Origin: Rhizobium pisi
GTDB lineage: Bacteria > Pseudomonadota > Alphaproteobacteria > Rhizobiales > Rhizobiaceae
NCBI RefSeq assembly: GCF_003938655.1
Contig: NZ_RJJT01000003.1
Coordinates: 62,001 to 126,000 of the forward strand
Length of the DNA: 64,000 bases
Direction of reading: 5' to 3'
Shown here: positions 43,065 to 52,602 of the stretch, in pieces
Position numbering within the stretch: the stretch's first letter is position 1
Layout of the letters: the number at the start of each line of letters is the position of its first letter
Position numbers and translations under genes: made by a program
Notes under the pieces: generated by a model
What the model was told of the DNA's origin: nothing
The model's input: only the letters and a program-made list of their open reading frames with translations
Database searches by the model: none

Positions 43065-43904
43065 ATGTCCAAGGCACGCACATCTCCCATCCGCACCGGC
43101 CTCGTGCACCTGGCGCTCAGCGCCTACACGCTGGTCGCGCTGTTTCCCGTGTTCCTGACCATCGTCAACTCGTTCAAGGATCGCGCCTCGATCTTCCGCG
43201 AGCCGCTGATGATCCCGACGCCGTCGACCTTCAGCCTCGTCGGCTACCAGACGGTGCTCGGCCAGGGCGATTTCGCCACCTATTTCCAGAACAGCTTCAT
43301 CGTCACGATCGTCGCGATCCTGCTGGTGCTGCTCTTCGGCGCGATGGCTGCCTTCGCGCTCTCGGAATATCGCTTCCGCGGCAATATGTTGCTCGGGCTC
43401 TATATGGCGATCGGCATCATGATCCCGATCCGTCTCGGCACGGTGGCGATCCTGCAGGGCATGGTGGCGGCCGGCCTCGTCAATACGTTGACGGCGCTGG
43501 TTCTCGTCTACACCGCGCAGGGCATACCGCTGGCGATCTTCATCCTGTCGGAATTCATGCGCACGGTTTCGGACGATCTGAAGAATGCCGGGCGCATCGA
43601 CGGGCTTTCCGAATATGCGATCTTCTTCCGCCTGGTGCTGCCGCTGGTGCGCCCGGCCATGGCGACGGTCGCTGTCTTCACCATGATCCCGATCTGGAAC
43701 GACCTCTGGTTCCCGCTGATCCTGGCGCCTGCAGAAGCGACCAAGACCGTGACGCTCGGCTCGCAGATCTTTATCGGCCAGTTCGTCACCAACTGGAATG
43801 CGGTGCTGGCGGCGCTGTCGCTCGCGATCCTGCCGATCCTCGTCCTCTACGTCATCTTCTCGCGGCAGCTGATCCGCGGCATCACGTCGGGAGCCGTCAA
43901 GTGA
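43065..43904 (+). CDS. Sugar ABC transporter permease 2
   Basis: A 279-residue MalG/UgpE-type permease. The EAA loop is NAGRIDGLSEYAIFFRLVLPLVRPAM, and the C-terminal WNDLWFPLILA segment is typical. Its last codon overlaps the GTGA start of the oxidoreductase gene, so translation is coupled. Confidence 0.92.
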   Translation: MSKARTSPIRTGLVHLALSAYTLVALFPVFLTIVNSFKDRASIFREPLMIPTPSTFSLVGYQTVLGQGDFATYFQNSFIVTIVAILLVLLFGAMAAFALSEYRFRGNMLLGLYMAIGIMIPIRLGTVAILQGMVAAGLVNTLTALVLVYTAQGIPLAIFILSEFMRTVSDDLKNAGRIDGLSEYAIFFRLVLPLVRPAMATVAVFTMIPIWNDLWFPLILAPAEATKTVTLGSQIFIGQFVTNWNAVLAALSLAILPILVLYVIFSRQLIRGITSGAVK

Positions 43905-44962
43905 ACCAGGAAAAACCGATCCGCGTCCTCGTTGCCGGCCTCGGCAACATGGGCCGCAGCCATGCGCTCGCCTACCATAACAACCCCGGCTTCGAGATCG
44001 TCGGTCTCGTCAACCGCTCGACGCCGGAATTGGCGCCGGAGCTGCAGGCCTACACTGTTCATCCAGACTTCATGACGGCGCTTGCCGAACTGAAGCCGGA
44101 CCTCTGCTCGATCAACACCTATTCCGACAGCCACGCCGACTATGCTGTCGCCGCCTTCGAGGCCGGCTGCCATGTCTTCGTGGAGAAGCCGCTGGCGACC
44201 ACGGTTGCTGATGCCGAGCGGGTCGTCGCGGCGGCTGAGAAGGCGGGGCGCAAGCTGGCGATCGGCTATATTCTTCGCCATCACCCGTCCTGGATGAAAT
44301 TGATCGAGGAGGCCCGCAAGCTCGGCCCGCCTTACGTCTTCCGCATGAACCTCAACCAGCAGTCCAGCGGCCCGACCTGGGCGACGCACAAGTCGCTGAT
44401 GCGCACGACCTCGCCGATCGTCGATTGCGGCGTGCATTATGTCGACGTCATGTGCCAGGTCACCGATGCAAGGGCCGTCGAGGTGCGCGGCATGGGGCTG
44501 CGCATGTCGGAGGAGATTGCCGACGATATGTACAACTACGGTCACCTGCAGGTGCTTTTCGAGGACGGCTCGGTCGGCTGGTACGAGGCCGGCTGGGGGC
44601 CGATGATTTCGGAGACCGCCTTCTTCGTGAAGGATGTGATGTCGCCGAAGGGCGCGGTGTCGATCGTCATGGATCCGAACGCCAAATCGGACGACATCGA
44701 CACCCACACCAAGACGTCGGTGATCCGTCTGCACACGGCCGAGACCGGCCCTGACGGCAAGTTCATCCGGCCCGACCAGGACATGAGGATGACGGGCGAG
44801 CCCGATCATCAGGCGCTCTGCGACCTGGAACAGGCCTTTATGCTGAGGGCGATCCGCGAGGATCTGAACCTCGATCGCCATATGGCGGATGCAGTGGCAT
44901 CGCTGCGCATCTGCCTTGCCGCCGACGAGAGCGTGCGTACCGGCCAGCCGGTCAGATTGTAA
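43901..44962 (+). CDS. Gfo/Idh/MocA-family oxidoreductase
   Basis: A 353-residue NAD(P)-dependent dehydrogenase. The Rossmann start [30 protein letters not shown] has the GxGNMG nucleotide motif, and [41 protein letters not shown] is the family's active-site region, with the catalytic-type EKPL lysine. It starts at GTG 43901, overlapping the second permease stop. It may oxidise the imported sugar, for example an aminosugar, scyllo-inosose or sugar alcohol, but the substrate is unknown. Such genes commonly sit inside sugar ABC operons. Confidence 0.9.
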   Translation: MNQEKPIRVLVAGLGNMGRSHALAYHNNPGFEIVGLVNRSTPELAPELQAYTVHPDFMTALAELKPDLCSINTYSDSHADYAVAAFEAGCHVFVEKPLATTVADAERVVAAAEKAGRKLAIGYILRHHPSWMKLIEEARKLGPPYVFRMNLNQQSSGPTWATHKSLMRTTSPIVDCGVHYVDVMCQVTDARAVEVRGMGLRMSEEIADDMYNYGHLQVLFEDGSVGWYEAGWGPMISETAFFVKDVMSPKGAVSIVMDPNAKSDDIDTHTKTSVIRLHTAETGPDGKFIRPDQDMRMTGEPDHQALCDLEQAFMLRAIREDLNLDRHMADAVASLRICLAADESVRTGQPVRL

Positions 44963-44972
44963 GGGAAAACCA

Positions 44973-45974
44973 GTGGGATCGCTTCAACTCAAATCCATCC
45001 GCAAGACCTATGGCACGCATGAGGTGCTGAAAGGCATCGACCTCGAAGTCAAGGACGGTGAATTCGTCATTTTCGTCGGGCCGTCGGGCTGCGGGAAATC
45101 GACGCTGCTGCGCAGTATTGCGGGCCTTGAGGACGTCACGTCAGGCGCCGTGGTCATCAACGGTCGCGATGAGACGCTGACGCCGCCGGCCAAGCGCGGC
45201 ATCGCCATGGTGTTCCAATCCTACGCGCTCTATCCGCACCTGACAGTCAAGGACAATATGGGGCTTGGCCTCAAGCAGGCCGGTACGGCCAAGGACGAGA
45301 TCGACAAGCGCGTCAACAAGGCGTCCGGTATGCTCTCGCTGGAACCTTATCTGGCGCGGCGGCCGGCCGAGCTTTCCGGCGGCCAGCGCCAGCGCGTCGC
45401 GATCGGCCGCGCCATCGTGCGCGAACCGGAACTCTTCCTGTTCGACGAACCGCTGTCGAATCTCGATGCGGCACTGCGCGTCCAGACCCGCCTCGAGATC
45501 GCCCGGCTGCACCGCAGCCTGCAGGCGACGATGATCTACGTCACCCACGACCAGGTCGAGGCGATGACGCTTGCCGACAAGATCGTGGTGCTGAATGCCG
45601 GTGCGATCGAGCAGATCGGCTCGCCGATGGAGCTTTATAACCGCCCGGCCAATGTCTTCGTCGCAGGCTTCATCGGCTCGCCGCAGATGAATTTCATTGC
45701 GGGCGAGAAGGTCGGCGATCACAGCGCCAAGACGATCGGGGTACGCCCCGAACACATGACGCTGTCGCGCGAGCAGGGGACCTGGGCTGCGAAGGTCGTG
45801 CATGTCGAGCATCTCGGCGCGGACACGATCATCTATCTGGAATCCGACCAGTGCGGCCTGCTGACGGCGCGCCTATTCGGCGAGCACCAGTATGAGCCCG
45901 ACGAGATCGTCTATGCGAGCCCGGACCAGGCGCATGTGCATCGTTTCGATGCCGACGACCGCGCGATCCGCTGA
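44973..45974 (+). CDS. Sugar ABC transporter ATP-binding protein (UgpC/MsmK-like)
   Basis: A 333-residue ATPase. Walker A is GPSGCGKST, the Q-loop is [16 protein letters not shown], the signature is [15 protein letters not shown], Walker B is [13 protein letters not shown], and the H-loop is [14 protein letters not shown]. The C-terminal TOBE-type domain begins about residue 245. The start is GTG 44973, with AAGGGAAAACCA upstream and 10 bases after the oxidoreductase stop. It is the last gene of the operon and is followed by a terminator. Confidence 0.92.
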   Translation: MGSLQLKSIRKTYGTHEVLKGIDLEVKDGEFVIFVGPSGCGKSTLLRSIAGLEDVTSGAVVINGRDETLTPPAKRGIAMVFQSYALYPHLTVKDNMGLGLKQAGTAKDEIDKRVNKASGMLSLEPYLARRPAELSGGQRQRVAIGRAIVREPELFLFDEPLSNLDAALRVQTRLEIARLHRSLQATMIYVTHDQVEAMTLADKIVVLNAGAIEQIGSPMELYNRPANVFVAGFIGSPQMNFIAGEKVGDHSAKTIGVRPEHMTLSREQGTWAAKVVHVEHLGADTIIYLESDQCGLLTARLFGEHQYEPDEIVYASPDQAHVHRFDADDRAIR

Positions 45975-45989
45975 ACCGATGACAGAACG

Positions 45990-46018
45990 AAAAGCCCGGC
46001 CAGCGTGCCGGGCTTTTT
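45990..46018 (+). terminator. Rho-independent terminator of the sugar ABC operon
   Basis: AAAAGCCCGGC pairs with GCCGGGCTTTTT across a CAGCGT loop, 15 bases after the ATPase stop. Confidence 0.8.
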
Positions 46019-46043
46019 GCTTCCCGTCGGCGTGCGGGTGCGA

Positions 46044-46349
46044 TCAGCCGAGCACGGGCCGCATGAAGCTGCGTTCATAGCTGACGATACTGCGGTTGCG
46101 TTTGTCGAGCTCGAAAGCGGCCTGACATTCCGGATCGCTTGCCATGCGCGTGCGATAGTCTTCGTAGGCGGCAAGGCTCGGGAAGGAAAACAAGGCCACG
46201 GCAATGTTGTTGGCGCCTTCGGACGGCAGGAAATAACCGTGATGGGTGCCGCCCATCCTGTTGACGATCGGAATCCAGAGCCGGGCATATTCCTCGAATT
46301 CGGCAAGCTTGTATGGATCGATCACATAGCGCAGGTGGCAGGTAATCAT
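46044..46349 (-). CDS. NIPSNAP-family protein
   Basis: A 101-residue protein of the NIPSNAP family with a ferredoxin-like alpha/beta dimer fold. The pattern is MITCHLRYVIDPYKLAEFEEYARLWIPIVNRMGGTHHGYFLPSEGANNIAVALFSFPSLAAYEDYRTRMASDPECQAAF. ATG 46349 is preferred over an upstream in-frame start. The function is unknown, and members are often near catabolic genes. Monocistronic, facing the sugar operon. Confidence 0.82.
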   Translation of the reverse strand: MITCHLRYVIDPYKLAEFEEYARLWIPIVNRMGGTHHGYFLPSEGANNIAVALFSFPSLAAYEDYRTRMASDPECQAAFELDKRNRSIVSYERSFMRPVLG

Positions 46350-46495
46350 TGAAATATCCCATCGTGTAAAATGCCGGGCGGAAAGCTGCCTGGCTGATTT
46401 GGTTTGTTCAACTTCTGGCACGGAGCTGGGGGAGTTCAAGTGCTTCGCAGTGATGGCTGCATCACCTTTTCTGACAGTTCGGGCGGCCTGAAATG

Positions 46496-46525
46496 AAAAA
46501 AAGGCGCCGCGTCGGCGGCGCCTTT
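46496..46525 (-). terminator. Rho-independent terminator of the minus-strand ABC operon
   Basis: The stem GGCGCCGC at 46503-46510 pairs with GCGGCGCC at 46515-46522 around GTCG, flanked by runs of A on the plus strand that read as a T tract on the minus strand. It is 23 bases past the ATPase stop. Confidence 0.75.
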
Positions 46526-46547
46526 CGGACGAGGTCGCGTTGCCGGA

Positions 46548-47609
46548 TCAGTCGCGGATGATCAGCAGGTCGGCCGCCATGAAGCGCAGCGTGACGGTTT
46601 CGCCGGCCTGCGGCGGGGTGGTGCCCGGGCTGTTGAACATGTCGAACGAGATGACGTTGCCGCCGACGTTCATGCGGGTGCGGATAACCGAACCCAGGAA
46701 GTGAGCCGAGACGACCTGACCGGTCAGCGCGGTATCACTTCTGGCGCTGTCGGAGAGCGAACCTGCTTCCGGGCGCAGCGCCAAAGAGACGGTCTCGCCT
46801 GCCTTGTGGGCTGCGACCGACTGTTTCAGCGTAATTTTCTGATCGCCGATCTGGATGAGGTTGGTGTCGGGATCGACGACCTTGGCTTCGATGAGGTTCA
46901 GCGTGCCGACGAAGGAGGCGACGAAGCGCGTTGCCGGCGTGTTGTAGATCTCGAAGGGCGAACCGATCTGGTCGGCCTTGCCGGCATTCATGACGACGAT
47001 GCGGTCGGAGATCGACAGCGCCTCTTCCTGGTCGTGGGTGACGAAAACAGTGGTGATGCCGAGCTGCTGCTGGATCTGTCTGATTTCCTCGCGCAGCGAC
47101 ACGCGGATCTTGGCGTCGAGTGCGGAGAGCGGCTCATCGAGCAGGAGGACCTGCGGCTTGACGGCAAGCGCGCGGGCAAGGGCGACACGCTGCTGCTGGC
47201 CGCCCGACATCTGGTAGGGGTAGCGGTCGGCCAGGTGATCGAGCTTGATCAGGCCGAGCATTTCCTTGACGCGGGCGTCGATATCGGGCTTCGGCGCGCC
47301 GGCGACCTTGAGGCCGAAGGCGACATTGTCGTGCACGGTCATGTTGGGGAACAGAGCGTAGGCCTGGAAGACCATGCCGATATTGCGCTGGTTCGGTTTC
47401 AGCGAGCTCTGGTCTTTGCCGTTGATCGTCAGCGTGCCGCCGGTCGGCGTTTCGAAGCCGGCGATCATGCGCAGGACGGTCGTCTTGCCGCAGCCAGACG
47501 GTCCGAGGAAGGAGACGAACTCGCCCTTCTCGATATTCATGTTGAAGTTCTTGACGACCTGAACCGGGCCGAAGGATTTCTGAATGTTGGTCAGTGTGAG
47601 AAAAGACAT
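46548..47609 (-). CDS. ABC transporter ATP-binding protein (spermidine/iron-type)
   Basis: A 353-residue ATPase with a C-terminal TOBE region. Walker A is GPSGCGKTT, the Q-loop is FQAYALFPNMTVHDNV, the signature is LSGGQQQRVALARAL, Walker B is LLLDEPLSALDA, and the H-loop is FVTHDQEEALSISD. It drives the importer whose permease and binding-protein genes precede it on this strand. The operon order is binding protein, permease, permease, ATPase. The likely class is PotA/FbpC-like; the substrate is unknown. Confidence 0.92.
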   Translation of the reverse strand: MSFLTLTNIQKSFGPVQVVKNFNMNIEKGEFVSFLGPSGCGKTTVLRMIAGFETPTGGTLTINGKDQSSLKPNQRNIGMVFQAYALFPNMTVHDNVAFGLKVAGAPKPDIDARVKEMLGLIKLDHLADRYPYQMSGGQQQRVALARALAVKPQVLLLDEPLSALDAKIRVSLREEIRQIQQQLGITTVFVTHDQEEALSISDRIVVMNAGKADQIGSPFEIYNTPATRFVASFVGTLNLIEAKVVDPDTNLIQIGDQKITLKQSVAAHKAGETVSLALRPEAGSLSDSARSDTALTGQVVSAHFLGSVIRTRMNVGGNVISFDMFNSPGTTPPQAGETVTLRFMAADLLIIRD

Positions 47610-47621
47610 GAGCCAGATACC

Positions 47622-48419
47622 TTAAGCCTTTGCCGGGGCGGCTTTGCCGAAGCGGGAAACGAGATTGAGCAGGCCCATGCTGAGCCAGGTGATCGAGAAG
47701 GCGATGACAGCGAGCGCCGAAGGCTCATAGGCCTTGTTGGCGCCGACGAGCTGTAGGTAGGGACCGAAGGCCGGACGGTTGAGCAGTGCGGCGAAGGTGA
47801 ATTCGCCCATGACGATCGCGAGCGTGATGAAGGCGCCCGAGAGCACGCCGCTCATGACGTTCGGGAAAATGCACTTGAACATGATGGTCGTCCAGCGGGC
47901 GCCGAGGCTCTCGGCCGCCTCCGTCAGGGTGCGGACGTCGATGGCGCGCATGGCAGTATCGACGGCGCGGTACATGTAGGGCAGGGACAGCGTGATATAG
48001 GAGAAGACCAGCAGGATGTTGGTGCCGGTCGTCGAACCCGTCAGCGGCAGATAGGACGACGAGTTGTACATCCTGAGGTAACCGAAGACGATAACGATTG
48101 CCGGAATGACGAGCGGCAGCAGCGTGATGAATTCGACGACGGGGCGCATCTGCGGCAGACGCAGCCGCACCCAATAGGCCGTCGGCACGACGAGCAGCAT
48201 GCCGAAGACGATGGTCAGCAACGCCATCAGCATGGAATAGCCGAAGGTCTCGCGGAACTGAATGTCTGAGAAGACCGATTCATAGGCATCGAAGCTGTAT
48301 TCTCCGCGGCGCATGCGCAGCGAAAACTCGATCGTGCCGATCAGCGGAATGACGAAATAGGATGCACCCAGAATGACGGCAATCCAGGCTCCGAGACGTT
48401 GAGCTTTCATTTCTGCCAC
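47622..48419 (-). CDS. ABC transporter permease 2 (PotC/PhnV-like)
   Basis: A 265-residue permease. Its EAA loop is TEAAESLGARWTTIMFKCIFPNVMSGV. It overlaps the upstream permease gene by 13 bases and lies 12 bases before the ATPase start. Hydrophobic profile about six helices, starting AVILGASYFVIPLIGTIEFSL. Confidence 0.9.
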   Translation of the reverse strand: MAEMKAQRLGAWIAVILGASYFVIPLIGTIEFSLRMRRGEYSFDAYESVFSDIQFRETFGYSMLMALLTIVFGMLLVVPTAYWVRLRLPQMRPVVEFITLLPLVIPAIVIVFGYLRMYNSSSYLPLTGSTTGTNILLVFSYITLSLPYMYRAVDTAMRAIDVRTLTEAAESLGARWTTIMFKCIFPNVMSGVLSGAFITLAIVMGEFTFAALLNRPAFGPYLQLVGANKAYEPSALAVIAFSITWLSMGLLNLVSRFGKAAPAKA

Positions 48420-49312
48420 CGTTCGGCGCGCATGCGCAGCATGAGGTAAAGGACGTTCGAGACCCCGGTTATGACGATCATGCCGAGCGCGATGGCGTAA
48501 CCAAGGTTGGCATTGTGCAGGACGTCGCCGCGGATCTGCGCGTAGAGCAGGATCGGCACGATGTTCAGCGAGCTGCCGGTGAGCGCGAAGGCGGTAGCGA
48601 TGGCGCCGAAGGCGTTGGCGAAGAGCAGCAGCGTCGTGCCGAGCAGGCTCGGCCAGAGGATCGGCATTGCGACCATCGTCCAGTATTGACGGTTGGTCGC
48701 GCCTAATATCTGCGAGGCTTCACGCCATTCCTTCTTCATGCCGTCGAGAGCGGGCGTCAGGATCAGCACCATCAGCGGGATCTGAAAATACATGTAGGTG
48801 ATGGTGAGGCCGAAGAAAGACAGCAGGTTGAAACCTGTGCTGTAGAGATTGAAACCGAACCATTCACGCAGCAAGAACGTCACAAGGCCGGTGCGGCCGA
48901 GCGTTGCGAGAAAGGCGAAGGCAAGCGGCACGCCGGCGAAGTTCGAGGCGACGCCGGAGAAGGTCAGCAGCGTCGAGCGCACGGAGGCGGGAAGACCGCC
49001 GAGCACGACGGCCCAGGCGAGAAAGAAGCCGATCAGCGCACCGCCAAGGGCTGACGCCACCGAGACGCGGATACTGATCCAGTAAGCGCTGATGATCGAT
49101 GGGGTAAAGAGATCGCCGATATTCTTCAGCGTGAGGTCGCCCTCGGGCGTCAGGAATGCGCCCGCCACGAGATAGAGCGTGGGGATGATCAGGAAAAGCA
49201 GGGAGAAAATGATGAAGGGTGCAATGCCCAGCCAGTCGATCACACGGTCTCGGTTGATCAAGGGGGCGCTGCTCACCATAGGCGTTGACACGGTGCTCAT
49301 GGAAAAGCTCAT
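48407..49312 (-). CDS. ABC transporter permease 1 (PotB/PhnU-like)
   Basis: A 301-residue permease. Its EAA loop is REASQILGATNRQYWTMVAMPILWPSLLG. It has a long hydrophobic start IAPFIIFSLLFLIIPTLYLVAGAF. It is separated from the binding-protein gene by a GC-rich stem-loop (49331-49360) and overlaps the next permease by 13 bases. Confidence 0.9.
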   Translation of the reverse strand: MSFSMSTVSTPMVSSAPLINRDRVIDWLGIAPFIIFSLLFLIIPTLYLVAGAFLTPEGDLTLKNIGDLFTPSIISAYWISIRVSVASALGGALIGFFLAWAVVLGGLPASVRSTLLTFSGVASNFAGVPLAFAFLATLGRTGLVTFLLREWFGFNLYSTGFNLLSFFGLTITYMYFQIPLMVLILTPALDGMKKEWREASQILGATNRQYWTMVAMPILWPSLLGTTLLLFANAFGAIATAFALTGSSLNIVPILLYAQIRGDVLHNANLGYAIALGMIVITGVSNVLYLMLRMRAERWQK

Positions 49313-49330
49313 CCTGGGGCGTGGAGTGAG

Positions 49331-49360
49331 AAAACCTCCCCGCCTTTTGGGCGGGGAGGC
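49331..49360 (-). terminator. Stem-loop between binding protein and permease
   Basis: CCTCCCCGCC at 49335-49344 pairs with GGCGGGGAGG at 49350-49359 around a short loop, followed by TTTT on the minus strand. It resembles a weak terminator, which would make permease and ATPase mRNA less abundant than binding-protein mRNA. Confidence 0.65.
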
Positions 49361-49371
49361 TGGATCGGAGA

Positions 49372-50475
49372 TTACTTGACGGCGGCGCCGACGACGGAAT
49401 CCCAGTTCTTGGTGATGGCTTCCTTGCCGGCAGCCTGTTCTTCGAGCGTCGGGAAGACAGCCTTTTCATAGGCTGCTGCCGGCGGCAGCTTGTCGAGCAG
49501 GTCCTTCGGGATCTTGTTTTTCTTGGCAAGATCGTTGAAGCGGATCGGGTGGCAATAGCCCTTCAGCCAGCCGAGCTGACCTTCGTCGGAATAGAGGTAT
49601 TCCATCCAGAGCTTGGCAGCGTTCGGGTGCGGAGCGAAGGCGGAGATAGCCTGGACGTAGACGCCGGCGACGACGCCGGTCTTCGGAACGATGACCTCGA
49701 ACGGCGGGTTGCCCTTCAGGCTCTGGCCCCAGGAGAGGGCGTTGTAGTCCCAGGCGACGATGATCGGCGTGGAGCCCTGCGCGAACGGAGCAGCCTTGCC
49801 GACAACCGGTACGAAATTGCCGCTCTTGTTGAGTTCGGCGAAGAACTTCAGGCCTTCTTCGCCTGCCTTGGCGGCGTTACCGCCGGATGCCGAAAGACCA
49901 GCGGCATAAACGCCCTGGACAGCCTGGTTGGCTGTGCGCGGATCGCCAGCAAGGGCGACGGTGTTTGCGTAGTCGCTCTTCTTCAGATCGGCCCAGTCGG
50001 CCGGCGACTGCTTGACGAGGTCCTTGTTCACGAGGAACGAGAGGACGCCGTAATAGTCGCCGTACCAGAAGCCGTCGGCATCCTTTGCGGTGTCCGGGAT
50101 CGAGTCCCAGGTCGATACCTTGTAAGGCTGGATCAGGCCGTCCTTCTTGGCGGACGGACCGAAGGAGAGGCCGACGTCGATGACGTCAGGAGCCTGCGGG
50201 CCGGTGTTGCCCTTGTTGGCCTTGATGGCTTCGACTTCGTCGCCCGAACCTGCATCCGGGTTCAGTTCGTTGACCTCGAGGCCATACTTGGCCTTGAAGC
50301 CGGCAATGACGTCACCATAGCCGCACCAGTCGTGCGGAAGAGCGATCGTCGTCAGGGTGCCTTCCTTCTTGGCGGCAGCGATAAGTTCAGCGCTCGGCTC
50401 AGCAGCGGCAATCGCGGTCGAAGCCACGATCATCGCAGTAGAAAGTGAAAGCAGTCGAGAAAGGTTAGAGATCAC
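49372..50475 (-). CDS. ABC transporter substrate-binding protein
   Basis: A 367-residue periplasmic binding protein. The GTG at 50475 is preferred because AAGGAG lies 7 bases upstream and gives the signal peptide ISNLSRLLSLSTAMIVASTAIAAAE. The mature part begins EPSAELIAAAKKEGTLTTIALPHDWCGYGDVIAGFKAKYGLEV, as in type 2 ABC binding proteins of the iron/2-aminoethylphosphonate/polyamine group, and has PIIVAWDYNALSWGQSL and GYCHPIRFNDLAKKNKIPKDL. The substrate is unknown. It is the first gene of the operon and divergently close to the RpiR gene. Confidence 0.9.
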   Translation of the reverse strand: MISNLSRLLSLSTAMIVASTAIAAAEPSAELIAAAKKEGTLTTIALPHDWCGYGDVIAGFKAKYGLEVNELNPDAGSGDEVEAIKANKGNTGPQAPDVIDVGLSFGPSAKKDGLIQPYKVSTWDSIPDTAKDADGFWYGDYYGVLSFLVNKDLVKQSPADWADLKKSDYANTVALAGDPRTANQAVQGVYAAGLSASGGNAAKAGEEGLKFFAELNKSGNFVPVVGKAAPFAQGSTPIIVAWDYNALSWGQSLKGNPPFEVIVPKTGVVAGVYVQAISAFAPHPNAAKLWMEYLYSDEGQLGWLKGYCHPIRFNDLAKKNKIPKDLLDKLPPAAAYEKAVFPTLEEQAAGKEAITKNWDSVVGAAVK

Positions 50476-50663
50476 TGTTGTTCTCCTTCGGGTTTCAGTG
50501 TCTGGCGATGCTGTTAATGAGCTTGCATGAAGCTTGTGTGACACTTGGATGACGTTAATTTTGCCATGAATGGCAAGCGTTTGCGACGGATGGTTTATTT
50601 GCGACAGCGCCATCGGTTTTCGCGAAAAGCCGTCATTGTTTTTCCTTTGTTTTAGCCGCCCTC

Positions 50664-51536
50664 CTACCCCGGTTTGCGGAAAAGCTTGGTCTGCTCGAAC
50701 AGGCCTTCCAGCGTCTTCATGCGCTCCTTCGTCTCGTCCCAGGTCGAATTCTGAACAGCCTCGATCAGCGCTTCGACGATGAAGAGAGTGACGACGGAAG
50801 AATCCCAGGCGGACGGCGCCTCAATCCGGACGCGGAAGGCATGCCTGGCAAGCTTGGCGGCAGGCGAGCCCCACTGATCGGTGAACACCACGATTTCGGC
50901 GCCGCGCTTGCGGGCGGCGGTGGCAAGGCTCACCATCTCCTGCTCGTAGCGGCGGATATCGAAGATGATCAGGACGTCGCCGGCATTCATGTTGAGGACA
51001 TATTGCGGCCAACTGCTGGAATTCGACGACAGCAGCGTCGTTGCCGGCCGGATCACCTGCATATGAGTGAAGAAATATTCGGCGAGCGCGCCGGTGATGC
51101 GGCCGCCGGCGAAATAGAGGCCGCGCTTGCGGTCCGACAGCAGCGCGGCGACGTTGTCGAAGGTCGCGGTGTCGAGATCGGTCAGCGTCTGGCGCAGGTT
51201 GCCCATGATGGCATCGGCGAAACGGTTGAGGATATGCGTGCCCGGCGCGTTCTGCGCCCAGCGATCGTGCTTGGCTATCGGGTTGGAGATCGTCGCCTCG
51301 ACTTCCTGATGCAGATGCGCCTGGAAATCGGGATAGCCCTTGAAGCCGAGCTTCTGGACCATGCGCACGACGGTCGGCGTCGAGACGCCGGCATTCTCGG
51401 CGATGGTGGTGATGCTGCCGAGGCCGGAAACCGGATAATTGTCTAGAAGGCTTTCCGCCAATTGCTTCTCGGCGCGCGTCAGCACCCCAAGATGCGAGTG
51501 GATGACGTCCGAAACCGTCTTCGACGCAGTTGTCAC
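50664..51536 (-). CDS. RpiR/MurR-family regulator
   Basis: A 290-residue regulator. The N-terminal RpiR helix-turn-helix reads ESLLDNYPVSGLGSITTIAENAGVSTPTVVRMVQKLGFKGYPDFQ. The SIS sugar-isomerase domain (about 120-270) has LYFAGGRITGALAEYFFTHMQVI, NMNAGDVLIIFDIRRYEQEMVSLATAARKRGAEIVVFTDQWGS and SAWDSSVVTLFIVEALIEAV. The GTG at 51536 is chosen because GGGGAG lies just upstream; a longer ATG at 51620 would add 28 residues of poor character. It lies between the divergent amine-catabolic cluster and the ABC operon, so it may sense a phosphosugar-like signal and control either. Confidence 0.88.
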   Translation of the reverse strand: MTTASKTVSDVIHSHLGVLTRAEKQLAESLLDNYPVSGLGSITTIAENAGVSTPTVVRMVQKLGFKGYPDFQAHLHQEVEATISNPIAKHDRWAQNAPGTHILNRFADAIMGNLRQTLTDLDTATFDNVAALLSDRKRGLYFAGGRITGALAEYFFTHMQVIRPATTLLSSNSSSWPQYVLNMNAGDVLIIFDIRRYEQEMVSLATAARKRGAEIVVFTDQWGSPAAKLARHAFRVRIEAPSAWDSSVVTLFIVEALIEAVQNSTWDETKERMKTLEGLFEQTKLFRKPG

Positions 51537-51703
51537 TGACTTTGCTCCCCGGGATGGTCTAGCGCCACTTTCCCACCCAAAGTTAACAACGCTGTCATAA
51601 TCCATGTCAACTGCCGTCATGAAAAGAAATTTTCAGCGGATGCTTGACAGCGGCCGAAAGCTGAAGAATTCTTTTCTTATAAATATTTTATTAAGGGACA
51701 GGA

Positions 51704-52483
51704 GTGGCGCCTTTGGTGCTGGCCCAGCCGAAAATCCTCAGCGAAGCCGATGGCGAATGCGTCGGGATCGAGCGTATTGGCGGCCGCAGCCCTGTGCTGC
51801 TGGTTTGCGAGCACGCTTCGAACACGCTTCCTGCCCGGTTCGGCGATCTCGGCCTGTCCAGCGAAGCGCTCTCGAGCCATATCGCCTGGGATCCGGGGGC
51901 TCTAGCGGTTGCGCGCGGCATCTCCAAAGCGCTCGACGCCACACTTGTCTATCAGCGCTTCTCCCGGCTGATCTACGATTGCAACCGTCCGCCGAGTTCG
52001 CCGGGCGCCATGCCGGAGACGAGCGAGATCTACGTCATTCCGGGCAACAAGGATCTGACCGACGAAGAGCGCCTTGCGCGCACGGACGCACTCTATGTGC
52101 CTTTCCACGACGCCATTCGCGAGCTGATCGGCGATCGTCGGGCGAGGGGCCAGGACAGCGTCATCGTGACGATGCACAGCTTCACGCCGATCTATCACGG
52201 CCGCCAACGCGCCGTCGAACTCGGCATATTGCACGACGAGGACAGCCGGCTCGCCGACCGCATGCTTGACGCTGCGGCCGAGGCGCCGCTCTACCGAACG
52301 GAACGCAACGAGCCTTACGGGCCTAAGGACGGCGTGACTCACACGCTGATCCTGCACGGGCTTTCGAACGGCTTGCGCAATGTAATGATCGAGGTCCGCA
52401 ACGACCTCCTCACAGACGATGGCGGCCAAGGGGTCATGGCCGACTATCTGACAGGGCTTCTCCAGCAAAGCCTGGACGCCTGA
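51704..52483 (+). CDS. N-formylglutamate amidohydrolase family protein
   Basis: A 259-residue amidohydrolase of the N-formylglutamate (HutG-like) family. Signatures are VLLVCEHASNTLPARFGDLGLS, DPGALAVARGISKALDATLVYQRFSRLIYDCNRPPSSP and GIRNVMIEVRNDL-like sequence. Such enzymes remove an acyl-type group from glutamate. GTG 51704 follows AGGGAC. In this cluster it could hydrolyse a gamma-glutamyl amide; that is inference, because the family normally acts on N-formylglutamate. Confidence 0.85.
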   Translation: MAPLVLAQPKILSEADGECVGIERIGGRSPVLLVCEHASNTLPARFGDLGLSSEALSSHIAWDPGALAVARGISKALDATLVYQRFSRLIYDCNRPPSSPGAMPETSEIYVIPGNKDLTDEERLARTDALYVPFHDAIRELIGDRRARGQDSVIVTMHSFTPIYHGRQRAVELGILHDEDSRLADRMLDAAAEAPLYRTERNEPYGPKDGVTHTLILHGLSNGLRNVMIEVRNDLLTDDGGQGVMADYLTGLLQQSLDA

Positions 52484-52602
52484 TAAAAAAGAAGACCCGA
52501 GGGAGCAGTTTATCTGCGGACGTCCGCACGGCGCAAATGCCGCGGACAATTGGCACTGGACCGGCCCGCAATCCCGCGGCCGATCGTGAACAGGGGGAAG
52601 TC

